DNA of 64,000 nucleotides from Luteimonas sp. MC1572 (GCF_016615815.1 NZ_CP067112.1:1798001-1862000); one strand, 5' to 3'. Shown: positions 16,818 to 28,170, numbered from the stretch's first letter. Notes: generated from the letters alone by a model not told the origin. Numbers and translations are program-made.

Positions 16818-18149
16818 TCAGCTGTCGCTGCCGAGGAAATCCGCGGCCATCATGGCCATCGCCCGCGCGCCCACTTCCAGCGCAGCTTCGTCCACGGTGA
16901 ACCGCGGGTTGTGGTTGGGCGCCGCCGTGGCCGGGTCCTGCCCCTCGGGCGTCACGCCCAGGAACATGTAGAGGCCGGGCGCCTGCTGCGAGAAGAACGA
17001 GAAGTCCTCGGCGGCGCCGGGGAGCTCGGCCGTCGCCACGTTGCCGTCGGCGGCGCGTTCCAGCACCGGGGTCATCTGTTCCACGAGATCCGCGTTGTTG
17101 AAGATCGAGCTGTACATCGGCTCGATCGAGACATCGGCCGTGGCGCCGGCGCCTTCGGCGATCTTTTCCGCACTGCGCCTGAGGTCGTCGCCCACCTGGG
17201 CGCGAACGCCTTCGTCATAGGTGCGGATGGTGCCGGTCATCGCCACGCTGTCCGGCACGATGTTCGGACCGGTGCCGCCGTTGATGGTGCCGATGGTCAC
17301 CACGGTCGGCGACCGCGCCAGGTTGGCCTTGCGGCTCACGACCGTCTGCACGCCGCCGATCACCTGCGCGGACGCCACCACCGGGTCGACCGTGTTCCAG
17401 GGCATGCCGCCGTGGCCCTGGCTGCCGGTCACGGTGATGTTGAGCATGTCGCTCGCCGCGGTGGTGGCGCCGCTGCGCCAGCTCAGCTGGCCCGCCGGGC
17501 CCGGCATGACGTGCACGGCGAACACCGCATCGGGCTTCAGCGTGTCGAACACGCCTTCTTCCAGCATCCGCCTGGCGCCCCAGCTCGCACCCGGGCCGGG
17601 CATCACCAGGCTGGACCCTTCCTCTGCCGGCTGGAAGACGAACATCACCGCGCCTTCCAGTTCGTCCTTCATGCCCGCCAGCACCTCGGCCGCGGCCATC
17701 AGCATCGCGGTGTGCGCATCGTGGCCGCAGGCATGCATCACGCCGACCTCGGTGCCGTGATAGATGCCGCGTGCCTTCGACGCGAACGGCAGGCCCGCGG
17801 GCTCCGTGACCGGCAGTGCGTCCATGTCGGCGCGCAGCGCGACGGTGCGTCCCGGCTTGCCGCCCTTGAGCACGCCCACGACGCCGGTCCCGGCGATGCC
17901 GGTCTGCACGTCCATGCCGAGGCGCGTCAGATGATCGGCAACGAGGCCGGCGGTGCGTGTTTCCTGCTCGCCAAGTTCGGGATGCTGGTGGATATCGCGC
18001 CGCCACTCGACCAGCTGCGGCTGGATGGCGGCCGTGTCTTCGCGGATGCGCTGCTCCAGCGACGATGCAGGCGCCTGGGCACTGGCATTGGCGCTGAAGC
18101 AGAGCGCGGTGGCAAGGACGCAGGGATAGAGGGGTCTACGCAATGACAT
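16818..18149 (-). CDS. Exported M20-family amidohydrolase/peptidase
   Basis: A 443-residue M20D-type metallohydrolase with a Sec signal peptide (residues 1-24, ending ANASAQ). The metal-site motifs are HQHPELGEQE, ALRADMDALPV, HACGHDAHTAML and FQPAEEGSS, matching the hippurate hydrolase/HipO and IAA-amino acid hydrolase group. It should cleave N-acyl amino acids or peptides in the periplasm. The dimerisation domain occupies about 215-330. The start at 18149 gives a good signal peptide. Directly upstream, only 129 bp away, begins the truncated sugar dehydrogenase remnant, which suggests a deletion reached up to this gene's promoter region. Confidence 0.92.
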   Translation of the reverse strand: MSLRRPLYPCVLATALCFSANASAQAPASSLEQRIREDTAAIQPQLVEWRRDIHQHPELGEQETRTAGLVADHLTRLGMDVQTGIAGTGVVGVLKGGKPGRTVALRADMDALPVTEPAGLPFASKARGIYHGTEVGVMHACGHDAHTAMLMAAAEVLAGMKDELEGAVMFVFQPAEEGSSLVMPGPGASWGARRMLEEGVFDTLKPDAVFAVHVMPGPAGQLSWRSGATTAASDMLNITVTGSQGHGGMPWNTVDPVVASAQVIGGVQTVVSRKANLARSPTVVTIGTINGGTGPNIVPDSVAMTGTIRTYDEGVRAQVGDDLRRSAEKIAEGAGATADVSIEPMYSSIFNNADLVEQMTPVLERAADGNVATAELPGAAEDFSFFSQQAPGLYMFLGVTPEGQDPATAAPNHNPRFTVDEAALEVGARAMAMMAADFLGSDS

Positions 18150-18278
18150 GGTGGGCAAGTACCTCTTCAAACTGGGGATCGGTCGCTCTCCCGACGACGG
18201 CAAGCCAGGTCCGACCCCCGTATCGCGCGGGAGTTCACCCGCTTTTCACCACATCGCGCGCAAAGCATTCATCCTTTC

Positions 18279-19037
18279 CAACCACTGGACGACAGCGGCG
18301 GCGGTGCGTTGCAGGACGTGGAGACGATCTGGCGCCAGTCGCCGAAGAAGAGCGGCGACGGCCACTTCGGCTACCGCATTGCCTTCGATGCAGGCGGCAA
18401 GCTGTGGATCAGCTCCAGCGAGCGCAAGGAGTTCGATCCCGCGCAGGACATGGGCACCAATCTCGGCAAGATCGTGCGCCTCGACGACGACGGCAGCGTG
18501 CCTACCGACAACCCCTTCGCCCGCCAGGGCGGCGTGGCCGCGCAGGCCTGGACGCTCGGCCATCGCAACATCCTCGGCCTGGCATTCGACGGCAGCGGCC
18601 AGCTGTGGGCGCACGAGATGGGGCCGATGGGCGGCGACGAGCTCAACCGCATCGAGAAGGGTGCCAACTACGGCTACCCGCTGGTGTCCAACGGCGACCA
18701 TTACGACGGCAAGCCGATCCCCGATCACGCCACGCGCCCCGAATTCCGCGCGCCGGTGATCACCTGGACGCCGGTGATCTCGCCGGCCGGCTTCATCATC
18801 TACAGCGGCGACATGTTCCCGGCCTGGAAGGGCAACGGGTTCATCGGCGGCCTGTCGTCGATGTCGCTGGTGCGCGTTGAATTCAACGGCGAGACCGCGC
18901 GCGAAGCGCAGCGATTCGACATGAGGCGGCGCATCCGCGAGGTCGAACAGGGCCCGGATGGCGGCATCTGGCTGCTCGAGGACGGTACCCGCAAGGGCAA
19001 GGGCGCGCTGCTGAAGCTGACTTCGACGCGGCGGTGA
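18279..19037 (+). pseudogene. PQQ-dependent sugar dehydrogenase, 5'-truncated remnant
   Basis: From about 18305 the reading frame encodes the C-terminal two thirds of a soluble aldose sugar dehydrogenase (Asd/YliI family): ALQDVETIWRQSPKKSGDGH, then NLGKIVRLDDDG, TLGHRNILGLAFD, HEMGPMGGDELNRI and NYGYPLVSNGDHYDG. Complete members have about 370-400 residues with a signal peptide; here about 242 remain. The frame is open back to 18147 but has no ATG or GTG, and the upstream residues do not look like the missing blades. The only start is a TTG at 18309 without a good ribosome binding site. I infer loss of the promoter, signal peptide and first blades of the propeller. Confidence 0.75.
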
Positions 19038-19053
19038 GGCAGCGCGGCATGGG

Positions 19054-19941
19054 TCAGCCGCCCTGCTCTCCCAGCATCCGTCCCATGTCGGCATCCTTCT
19101 CGTCCCACAGTCCGTTCATCCATTGCTGGAAACGGGCACGCACGGCGCGGTCATCGCGCGAGCCGCCGCCGGACAGGCCGGCGGGGATCTCGCGCTGTCG
19201 CACCAGCACGTTGATCGCGGGGACGCGTCCGCCCATCAGGTCCACCAGCGTCGGGCGACCGCCGGGATAGGCGATGGTCACGTCGAGCACGGCATGCAGC
19301 CCCTCACCCATGGCGTCGATCACGTACGACACGCCACCGGACTTCGGCTTCAGCAGGTGCCGGTACGGCGAGGCCTGCGCGGCATGTTTTTCAGGCGTGA
19401 AACGCGTGCCTTCCACGAAGTTCATCACCGCCACCGGGATGTCGCGGAACTTCTCGCAGGCGCGTCGCGCCGCTTCCATGTCGCGCCGCCCCAGCTCGGG
19501 GTTCTTCGCGATCTGGCGGCGCGTGTAGCGGCCCATGAACGGGAAATCCAGCGCCCACCACGCCAGGCCCAGCACCGGCACCCAGAACAGCTGGCGCTTG
19601 AGGAAGAAGCGCAGCAGCGGGATGCGCCGGTTGAACACCTTCTGCAGCACCACGATGTCCACCCAGCTCTGGTGGTTGGCCAGCACCAGGTAATGCCCGT
19701 CCACCTGCAGCTTCGCGTCCACCACCACATCGAAGCGGGTGCCGCTGAAACGCTCGACCAGCGCCGAGTTCACCGCGATCCAGCTTTCCGCCGCACCGGT
19801 CAGCAGCGGGTTGCAGGCCAGCCGCACGCGCTTGAACGGCAGCAGCGCCTTGAACACCCCCACCGCCAGCAGCGGGGTCGCATGCACCACGGTGTTCAGC
19901 GCGACCAGCACGAACACCACGGTGGCGCGCAGCCACGCCAT
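19054..19941 (-). CDS. PlsC-type acyltransferase (YihG-like)
   Basis: A 295-residue membrane-associated acyltransferase. The N-terminus has a hydrophobic anchor (about 5-35). The acyltransferase motifs are NHQSWVD (89-95, the usual HX4D-type site) and FVEGTR (175-180). E. coli YihG, a 1-acyl-glycerol-3-phosphate acyltransferase homologue, is the nearest relative. It would acylate lysophospholipid at the inner membrane. The gene is convergent with the sugar dehydrogenase remnant. The 129 bp upstream to the LysR gene contain nothing recognisable. Confidence 0.9.
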   Translation of the reverse strand: MAWLRATVVFVLVALNTVVHATPLLAVGVFKALLPFKRVRLACNPLLTGAAESWIAVNSALVERFSGTRFDVVVDAKLQVDGHYLVLANHQSWVDIVVLQKVFNRRIPLLRFFLKRQLFWVPVLGLAWWALDFPFMGRYTRRQIAKNPELGRRDMEAARRACEKFRDIPVAVMNFVEGTRFTPEKHAAQASPYRHLLKPKSGGVSYVIDAMGEGLHAVLDVTIAYPGGRPTLVDLMGGRVPAINVLVRQREIPAGLSGGGSRDDRAVRARFQQWMNGLWDEKDADMGRMLGEQGG

Positions 19942-20070
19942 CAGCGGCCCTGCCCGTGGACGAAGGCGCGCGGATCGGAGTCGGCGTGGGCGGACGGCAT
20001 GTGCATGGCGGACTCGATCACGGAGGGATTCGAAGGCGGAAAGGGCGGAATGATACGCAAGGCGGCCACG

Positions 20071-20976
20071 TCACCGCTCCCAGGGCGGGGTTCCGCCAAG
20101 GTGCTCGGCCAGGAAGTCGACGAACGCACGCACCCGCGGCGGCACCAGCCTGCGCTGCGGCATCACTGCATGGATCCCGGTGTCGGCCAGCGGAAAACCG
20201 GGCAACACCACTTGGAGGCGGCCTTCCCGCAGGTCGTCGTGCACGTGCCAGGTGGAGTGCCGCGCGATGCCCAGCCCGGCCAGCGCGGCATCGCGCAGCA
20301 ATTCGCCTTCACTGGCTTCGATCCGCCCGCGCACGCGCACCACTTCGGTGGCCGCGCCTTCGCCAAACTGCCAGCTGTCCTGGCGGCCCTCGCGCCCCAC
20401 CAGCAGCAGGCACTGGTGACTGGCAAGGTCGCCCGGCAACTGCGGAACACCGGCGCGACGCAGGTAATCGGGCGATGCGCACAGCACGCGCCGGTTGCCC
20501 GCGAGCCGGCGTGCGACGAGGCTGGAATCGTCAAGTTCGCCGATTCGGATACCGAGATCGAATCCTGCGCTCACCAGGTCCTGGCGCTGGTCGTTGAGGT
20601 CCACGCTGACCCGCACCGCCGGATGCAGCGCCAGGAAGCGCGGCAGCAGCGGCGAGATGTACAGGCGGCCGAACGTCGACGACATGGTCACCCTTAGCGT
20701 GCCCGCCACGCCGGACCCGGCCTGGCGCAAGCCGGCGGTGACGGCCTCCAGGTCTTCCACCAGCGCGCGGCCCTCGCTGGCCAGCTGCAGTCCCTCCGGC
20801 GTCGCATGCAGGCGCCGCGTGGTCCGGTGCAGCAGCCGCACGCCCAGGTGCGCCTCGAGCCGTTTCAGGCGCTGGCTGGCCACGGCCACCGACAGGTCCA
20901 GGCTGCGCGCCGCCGCGCTGATGGAGCCGAGGTCGAGCACGCGCAGGAACAGGGCGATATCGTCGAGTCGCTCCAT
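20071..20976 (-). CDS. LysR-family transcriptional regulator
   Basis: A 301-residue LysR-type regulator with winged helix at residues 1-60 (MERLDDIALFLRVLDLGSIS, then HRTTRRLHATPEG) and an effector-binding domain at 90-295. The ATG at 20976 gives the standard start; a TTG two codons upstream is unlikely. It is divergent from an MFS exporter gene with 102 bp between starts. That AT-richer gap holds the palindrome TCAATTGA (20986-20993), a candidate site. The regulator probably controls the exporter. Confidence 0.92.
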   Translation of the reverse strand: MERLDDIALFLRVLDLGSISAAARSLDLSVAVASQRLKRLEAHLGVRLLHRTTRRLHATPEGLQLASEGRALVEDLEAVTAGLRQAGSGVAGTLRVTMSSTFGRLYISPLLPRFLALHPAVRVSVDLNDQRQDLVSAGFDLGIRIGELDDSSLVARRLAGNRRVLCASPDYLRRAGVPQLPGDLASHQCLLLVGREGRQDSWQFGEGAATEVVRVRGRIEASEGELLRDAALAGLGIARHSTWHVHDDLREGRLQVVLPGFPLADTGIHAVMPQRRLVPPRVRAFVDFLAEHLGGTPPWER

Positions 20977-22256
20977 TATCAAACTTCAATTGATACTGAT
21001 CGCGTATTTTGACGGTTTTAAACGGCAATGCAACGCGGCAGTCTGCGCATCCCGCCCTTGCCACCCCGTGTCGATCCCATGCCCATGCCCGCCTCCACCG
21101 CCTCTCCACGCCCCGCCATGCCGCTGGCGCTGTACGCGCTCGCCATCGGCGCCTTCGGCATCGGCACCACCGAGTTCGTGATCATGGGGCTGCTGGTGCA
21201 GGTGGCCGACGACCTCGGTGTCACCATCGCCGCTGCAGGGCTGCTGATCTCCGGCTATGCGCTGGGCGTGTTCGTCGGAGCTCCGCTGCTGACCGCGGCC
21301 AGCAGCAGGTTGCCGCGCAAGGCCGCGCTGGTCGCGCTGATGGTGGTGTTCACGCTCGGCAACCTGGCCTGTGCGCTGGCGCCGGACTACGCGTGGCTGA
21401 TGGCCGCGCGCGTGGTCACCTCGCTGGCGCATGGCACGTTCTTCGGCATCGGCGCAGTGGTGGCGACCGGGCTGGTGGCGCCGGAACGCAAGGCCTCGGC
21501 GATCTCCATCATGTTCACCGGGCTGACCATCGCCACCCTGCTCGGGGTGCCGGCCGGGGCCTGGATCGGGCTGCATTTCGGCTGGCGCGCGACGTTCTGG
21601 GCGGTGGCCGGGATCGGCGTGCTGGCCACGCTGGTGGTCGCGTTGCTGGTGCCGCGCGAGCGCGGCGAACGCATCCGGCCGCGGCTGCGCGACGAGGTGC
21701 GCGTGCTCGGCCGCCCGCAGGTACTGCTCGGGCTCCTGGCCACGGTGTTCGGCTACGCCGGGTTGTTCGCGGTGTTCACGTACATCCAGCCGATCCTGAC
21801 CCGGATCAGCGGCTTTGCCGACGCCGCGGTGTCACCGATCCTGCTGGTGTTCGGCGTCGGCATGATCGTCGGCAACCTCGCCGGCGGCCGCCTGGCCGAC
21901 CGCCGCCCGGTGGCCACGCTGCTCGGCACGCTCGCCGCGCTGGCGGCGGTGCTGGCGCTGATGACGTTCGCGCTGCACAGCCCGACCGCGGCGGTGCTGT
22001 TCACCGGCCTGCTCGGCGTGGCCGCGTTCGCCACCGTCGCACCGCTGCAGCTGCGCGTGCTGCAGAAGGCCGAAGGCGGCGGCGAGAACCTCGCGTCCAG
22101 CTTCAATATCGCCGCGTTCAACCTGGGCAATGCCATCGGCGCGTGGCTGGGCGGCATGGTGATCGTGCACGGACCGGGCCTGGGCGCGGTGCCGTGGGTT
22201 GCCGCGTTGCTGACGGTTGCCGGACTCGCGGTGGCGTGGTGGAGCGTGCGCCTCGA

Positions 22257-23285
<1,029 letters not shown>

Positions 23286-23411
23286 CGGGGCGCTCGGGAG
23301 GAGTGGGCCGGCAATTCTAGCCATCCCTGCCGACTGCCGGCAGCGCGGCCTGACCGCCGTCCGCGCGGTACCGCGTTGGCCTGTCTGGACTCCCGGCACG
23401 AAGGATGGTCG

Positions 23412-24731
23412 ATGCAGGTGACACGACGTGAATTCCTCGCGGCCAACGCCGCACTCGCCGCCGCGGTGCTGCCGGGCGCGCTGCTGGCCGCGCTGCAGGC
23501 CGAGACCCCAGCGGCCCCCGACCTGTCCACCTGGGAGCGCGTGCGCGCGCAGTTCTCGCTCGACCCTGCCCTGATGCATCTCGCCAGCTTCTTCATCGCC
23601 AGCCATCCAGTGCCGGTGCGCGACGCCATCGAAGGCTATCGCCGCGCGATCGACCGCAACCCGTTCCACGTGGTCGAACACGGCCTGTTCGCGGAAGCCG
23701 AACACAACGTGCAGATGAAGGTGCAGGCCGAGGTCGCCGACTATCTCGGCGCGCGCCCGCAGGACGTGTGCCTGACCGGCAACACCACGACCGGGCTCGC
23801 GCTCGTCTATCACGGGCTGCCGCTCAAGGCCGGCGACGAAGTGCTGTGCACCACCCACGACCATTACTCGCACCACGAGTCGATCCGGCTGGCCAACCAG
23901 CGCTCCGGCGCCACGATGCGCATGGTGCCGCTGTACAGCGACGCGGCCACCGCCAGCACCGATGCCATGGTCGACGCCCTGCTCAAGGGCATCGGCCCGA
24001 AGACGCGCGTGGTGGGCCTGACCTGGGTGCATTCCAGCACCGGCATGCGCCTGCCGATCCGCGAGCTTGCCGCCGCGCTGCGCGCGCGCAGCGGCCCGCC
24101 GCTCCTGCTGGTGGTGGACGGCGTGCACGGCCTTGGCTCCACCGACGAAACCGTGGCCGGGTTGGGCTGCGACTATTTCTGCGCCGGCACCCATAAGTGG
24201 ATGTTCGCGCCGCGCGGCACCGGCCTGGTCTGGGCCAATGCCGACAACTGGGCGCGCCTGCGCCCGGTGATCCCGAGCTTCAGCGACCTGGACCAGTACC
24301 AGGCCTGGGAGCGACAGGCCCCGGTGGCGTCTCCCACCAACGCCGACCGCATGGCGCCCGGCGGCTTCCATGCGTTCGAACACCAGTGGGCGACCGCCGC
24401 CGCATTCGCCATGCACCGGCAGATGGGCCGCGCGCGCGTGGCCGGCCGCATCCGCGAGCTCAACGACCAGTGCAAGGCCGGACTGGCAGCCAACCCCAAG
24501 GTCAAGCTGCACACACCGATCTCGCCCGGGCTTTCGGCCGGCCTGGTGGCGTTCGAAGTGGCCGGCGTGAGCCCCGCGGACGTGGTCAGGCAACTGTTCG
24601 CGCGCAACATCGTCGCCAGCACGAGCCCGTATGCCGTCACCTACGCGCGGCTGGCGCCGAGCCTGGTCAATACCGCCGACGAAGTCGAACGTGCCGTGCG
24701 CGCGGTGCGCGAGATCTCCGGCCGGGCGTGA
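23412..24731 (+). CDS. Tat-exported class V aminotransferase-fold protein
   Basis: A 439-residue PLP-dependent protein. The N-terminus TRREFLAANAALAAAVLPG is a twin-arginine export signal. The PLP lysine is in GTHKWMFAPRG (near residue 260), the aspartate pairing with the PLP nitrogen is in LLVVDGVHGLGS, and LTGNTTTGLALVYHG binds the cofactor phosphate. The family includes cysteine desulfurases and isopenicillin-N epimerase-like enzymes; the exported type is near the latter, and its reaction is unknown. AAGGA at 23401-23405 supports the start. The M28 peptidase gene follows 81 bp downstream on the same strand. Confidence 0.9.
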   Translation: MQVTRREFLAANAALAAAVLPGALLAALQAETPAAPDLSTWERVRAQFSLDPALMHLASFFIASHPVPVRDAIEGYRRAIDRNPFHVVEHGLFAEAEHNVQMKVQAEVADYLGARPQDVCLTGNTTTGLALVYHGLPLKAGDEVLCTTHDHYSHHESIRLANQRSGATMRMVPLYSDAATASTDAMVDALLKGIGPKTRVVGLTWVHSSTGMRLPIRELAAALRARSGPPLLLVVDGVHGLGSTDETVAGLGCDYFCAGTHKWMFAPRGTGLVWANADNWARLRPVIPSFSDLDQYQAWERQAPVASPTNADRMAPGGFHAFEHQWATAAAFAMHRQMGRARVAGRIRELNDQCKAGLAANPKVKLHTPISPGLSAGLVAFEVAGVSPADVVRQLFARNIVASTSPYAVTYARLAPSLVNTADEVERAVRAVREISGRA

Positions 24732-24812
24732 CTAACGACCGGCGAGCATCGCGCCGGCGACCGCTACAGTCGTTGCCTTTGGCGCGCCCTTCCCGGGCGC
24801 CAGGGGTACTGA

Positions 24813-26405
24813 ATGTTGAAGCGTTGCGCGATGCTGCTCTGCCTTGCAGCCAACGGCCTGGCCACGGCCAGCGAGCCCGTCGACCTGGACATGGTCAGCC
24901 GTATCCGCCAGGAGGCGTTCCACAATTCGCAGGTGATGGCGACCTTCAGCCACCTCACCGAGGCCATCGGCCCGCGCCTCACCAACTCCCCGCAGATGGC
25001 CGAAGCCAACGCCTGGACGCGCGGCAGGTTCAACGCCTGGGGCCTGGCCAACGTGCGCGACGAGGCCTTTGACGGCTTTGGCCGCGGCTGGGAGTTCAGC
25101 CACGCCAGCGTGCAGATGCTCGGCCCGCGCACGCAGCCGCTGCACGCGCTGCCCAAGGCCTGGACGCCCGGCACCGCCGGTCCGGTCGAAGGCGAGGCGA
25201 TGGTCGTCACCATCAAGACGCGCGGGGACCTGGACAAGTACAAGGGCAAGCTGGCGGGGAAGATCCTGCTGCTGAGCGAAGCGCGCGAGTACGTGCGCGG
25301 CGAGAAGGCGGATTCGCACCGTCACGACGACGCCGGCCTGGCCGAGCTGCAGGCGTTCTCCGTGCCCAAGGACGAGAAGGACAGCCGCGCCAAGCGCGCA
25401 AAGGAATACACCGAGCGCACCGGGCTGGCCAAGGCGACCAACGAATTCTTCGTCGCCGAAGGCGCGCTGGCTGCGCTGTCGATCAGCGGCTGGGACAACG
25501 GCATCATCCGCGTTGGCGGCGGCGGTTCGCGCAAGGCCGGCGAATCGGCGGGCATCCCGGAGCTGGCCATGGCGGCCGAGCACTACAACCCGCTGGTACG
25601 CGCCGTGGAGCGCGGACAGACGGTCAAGCTGCGCGTCGACGTGGACGCACGCTTCACCGACGAAGCCGACCAGCCCGGCTACAACACGCTCGCCGAAATC
25701 CCCGGCCGCGGCGGCAAGGCCGGCGAGATCGTCATGCTCGGTGCGCACATGGACTCGTGGCACACCGGCACCGGCGCCGCCGACAACGCCGCGGGCGTCG
25801 CGGTGATGATGGAGGCCATGCGCATCCTCAAGGCGGTGGGCGCGCGGCCCGACCGCACCATCCGCGTGGCGCTGTGGAGCGGCGAGGAACAGGGCCTGGT
25901 CGGCTCGCAGTGGCATGTGGCGCGTCATTTCGCCGCGTATCCGGAACCCACCGATCCGGCGCAGCAGGCACTGCCCGGCTCGCTGCGCGAGCCCACCGGC
26001 CCGCTGCAGAAAAAGCGCGACTACGAGCGCTTCTCGGCCTACTTCAACATGGACAACGGCTCGGGCCGCTTCCGCGGCATCTACGCCCAGGAGAACCTGG
26101 CCGCGGTGCCGATCTTCCAGGCCTGGCTGGCGCCGTTCCATGACGTGGGTGCCACCACGGTGGCCACGCGCAACACCGGCAGCACCGACCACATTCCGTT
26201 CGACCGCGTCGGGCTGCCCGGCTTCCAGTTCATCCAGGACCGGCTGGACTACTTCACCAACGTCCACCACAGCCACCTCGACACCTGGGACCATGTGGAG
26301 CCGGAAGACCTCAAGCAGGCCGCGGCCATCGTCGCCTCGTTCGTCTATCACGCGGCCACGCGCGAAGAGCGCATGCCGCGCAAGCCGCTGCTGGAACGCG
26401 ACTGA
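24813..26405 (+). CDS. Exported M28-family metallopeptidase
   Basis: A 530-residue M28 aminopeptidase-like enzyme with a signal peptide (residues 1-20, ending LATAS). A protease-associated (PA) insert covers roughly 120-290. The dizinc site is visible in LGAHMDSWHTGTGAADNAAG, SGEEQGLVGS, YFNMDNGSG and VHHSHLDTWDHV, so all five ligands appear to be present. It would remove N-terminal residues from peptides in the periplasm. The window carries several exported peptidases of unrelated families, in keeping with the proteolytic lifestyle of Xanthomonadaceae. It is convergent with the diguanylate cyclase gene, 16 bp apart. Confidence 0.92.
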   Translation: MLKRCAMLLCLAANGLATASEPVDLDMVSRIRQEAFHNSQVMATFSHLTEAIGPRLTNSPQMAEANAWTRGRFNAWGLANVRDEAFDGFGRGWEFSHASVQMLGPRTQPLHALPKAWTPGTAGPVEGEAMVVTIKTRGDLDKYKGKLAGKILLLSEAREYVRGEKADSHRHDDAGLAELQAFSVPKDEKDSRAKRAKEYTERTGLAKATNEFFVAEGALAALSISGWDNGIIRVGGGGSRKAGESAGIPELAMAAEHYNPLVRAVERGQTVKLRVDVDARFTDEADQPGYNTLAEIPGRGGKAGEIVMLGAHMDSWHTGTGAADNAAGVAVMMEAMRILKAVGARPDRTIRVALWSGEEQGLVGSQWHVARHFAAYPEPTDPAQQALPGSLREPTGPLQKKRDYERFSAYFNMDNGSGRFRGIYAQENLAAVPIFQAWLAPFHDVGATTVATRNTGSTDHIPFDRVGLPGFQFIQDRLDYFTNVHHSHLDTWDHVEPEDLKQAAAIVASFVYHAATREERMPRKPLLERD

Positions 26406-26421
26406 AACCCGGCTGCACCGC

Positions 26422-28170
26422 CTAGCCGGCGGTCGCATCCGCGCCTGGTGCGCGCGCCAGCACCACACGGTCGCGCCCTCCGTGCTTTGCGCGGTACAGC
26501 GCGCGGTCGGCGCGGTGGATCAGCTGTTCCAGCGACGCGGTCTCGCCATCGTCCTGGCAGATACCCGCGCTGACGTTGAAGTCGACGCGCTGCCCGAACA
26601 CCGTGACCGGTTCGATCCGCGCTCGCAGGCGCTCCATGAGCGCCCCGGCGGTCGCGGCATCCGCGTCCAGCAGGATCGTGAACTCGTCGCCGCCGCTGCG
26701 GCCGGCAATGCCCTGCCCGCCGACGATGTCGGTGATCCATGCGCCGAGCGAACGCAGCGCCTCGTCGCCCGCGGCGTGTCCGTAATCGTCATTGACCTGC
26801 TTGAACTTGTCGATGTCGGCGACGATCGCGGTGAACGGGCGGCCATCGCCGCGCGCACGCGTGAATGCCTTCGCGCCGAGCCTGCGCACCTGTTGATAGT
26901 TGTACAGGCGGGTCAGTCCATCGTGCTGGGACTGCCAGCGGTAGCGGCGGCGCTCGCGGATCGACCGGCGCAGCAGGCCGAACAGCAGGATCGCGATGAC
27001 CAGCATCCCGCCCATTCCGCCGGCCAGCAACAGCTGGCGGCGCCGGGTTGCGGTGGCCTGCACCGCGGCCAGCTCCTTCTCGGCTTCGAGCAGCGCGATC
27101 TGCTGCTCCTTCAACCGGGTATCGAACTCGACCTGCAGGTAGGCCAGCCGGCGCTCGCGGGCATCGCGTTCGGCCGCCTCGGATGCCGCCATGGAACGCT
27201 TGAAATGGGCGAGCGCCTGGACAGGCTCGCCGCGCCGTTCGGCCAGGCGGGCGATCAGCTCTTCGGTCTCGGCTATCGCGAAGTGGGCGTCATGGTCGCT
27301 GTAATAAGCCAGTGTGTCGGCCAGCAGCGCCTCCGCCTCCCCAGGCCCGCTGCTGGATTCGATCAGGCCCTCCGCCACTGCCAGCCTCGCGCTCCAGGCG
27401 CCGGCCCCGAAACCGGCGGCCTCGAAGTCCGCGAGCGCCCGGCGGGACCAGTCCAGCGCCTCCGCATGGCGTTCCTGGCGGGCCGCCGTCTTGCCGACGC
27501 CGAGCTTGCCGTTGGCGATCATGACCAGGTCGCCGGCGCGGGTGCAGGCATCGATCTGGCGATGTCGCCACGCTTCGGCTTCGCGGGGATCGCTGGCGTG
27601 GTCCGCGGCCATCGCCACGTCCGTCACGGCCCGGCACAGCGCGCCGGGGTCACCGTCGGCGTCGACATGGGCAAGGGCACGCAGGGCAAGGTCGCGCGCC
27701 TTCCCGGTTTCGCCCACCAGGGTGTGCAGGTAGCTCGCGGCGCCAAGCAATCGGGCCGATTCCGCCGGTGCCTGCGGAAGGTGCGTCAGGCCCTCGCCGA
27801 GCAAGCCAAACGCCAGCGTCCAGCGCTCCAGGTTGGCGGCCACCCTGATGGCCGTGGTGTACACGCGCACGCGCAGCGGCGCGGGCAGGTCCTGGCGCAG
27901 CAACTCCACCAGACCGTCCAGCGCGGCGGGCTGCTGGCCGGCCAGGGCCAGGTTGCGCAGGCGCACATGGTCGATCCGCTGCCGCTGCTCAGCGGTCAAG
28001 GCCTGCGGCCGCGAAGCCAGCGCCGCGATCCTGGCATCGGAGTCGCGCCAGTGCGCCGTGGTTCCCAGCCGCTCGATCTCCGCCACCGCCGCCTCCGGCG
28101 CGTCCGCGGCGAACACCGGCGCGCCGACCAGTGCCAGCCACAGCAGGGCGACGCAACAGTACCGGCTCAT
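26422..28170 (-). CDS. Diguanylate cyclase with periplasmic TPR-like sensor
   Basis: A 582-residue signalling protein. A signal peptide (1-21) is followed by about 340 residues of TPR-like helical repeats, a coiled coil (about 320-375), a transmembrane helix (GMGGMLVIAILLFGLL) and a cytoplasmic GGDEF domain. The active site is RSGGDEFTILL, intact. The usual inhibitory RxxD five residues before it is replaced by VGGQ, so product inhibition through that site is not expected. It should make cyclic di-GMP from GTP in response to a periplasmic cue. The layout resembles other Xanthomonadaceae TPR-TM-GGDEF proteins. It has no obvious partner gene. Confidence 0.93.
   Translation of the reverse strand: MSRYCCVALLWLALVGAPVFAADAPEAAVAEIERLGTTAHWRDSDARIAALASRPQALTAEQRQRIDHVRLRNLALAGQQPAALDGLVELLRQDLPAPLRVRVYTTAIRVAANLERWTLAFGLLGEGLTHLPQAPAESARLLGAASYLHTLVGETGKARDLALRALAHVDADGDPGALCRAVTDVAMAADHASDPREAEAWRHRQIDACTRAGDLVMIANGKLGVGKTAARQERHAEALDWSRRALADFEAAGFGAGAWSARLAVAEGLIESSSGPGEAEALLADTLAYYSDHDAHFAIAETEELIARLAERRGEPVQALAHFKRSMAASEAAERDARERRLAYLQVEFDTRLKEQQIALLEAEKELAAVQATATRRRQLLLAGGMGGMLVIAILLFGLLRRSIRERRRYRWQSQHDGLTRLYNYQQVRRLGAKAFTRARGDGRPFTAIVADIDKFKQVNDDYGHAAGDEALRSLGAWITDIVGGQGIAGRSGGDEFTILLDADAATAGALMERLRARIEPVTVFGQRVDFNVSAGICQDDGETASLEQLIHRADRALYRAKHGGRDRVVLARAPGADATAG

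Noticed and set aside
18148..18300. Frame starting MVGKYLFKLGIGRSP before the sugar dehydrogenase remnant
   Set aside because: It is out of frame with the remnant and reads into its shadow frame; no family resemblance.
24781..24801. GGCGCGCCC/GGGCGCC hairpin-like sequence before the M28 peptidase
   Set aside because: Imperfect stem, no T tract, and the neighbouring genes run the same way; not convincing as terminator or operator.
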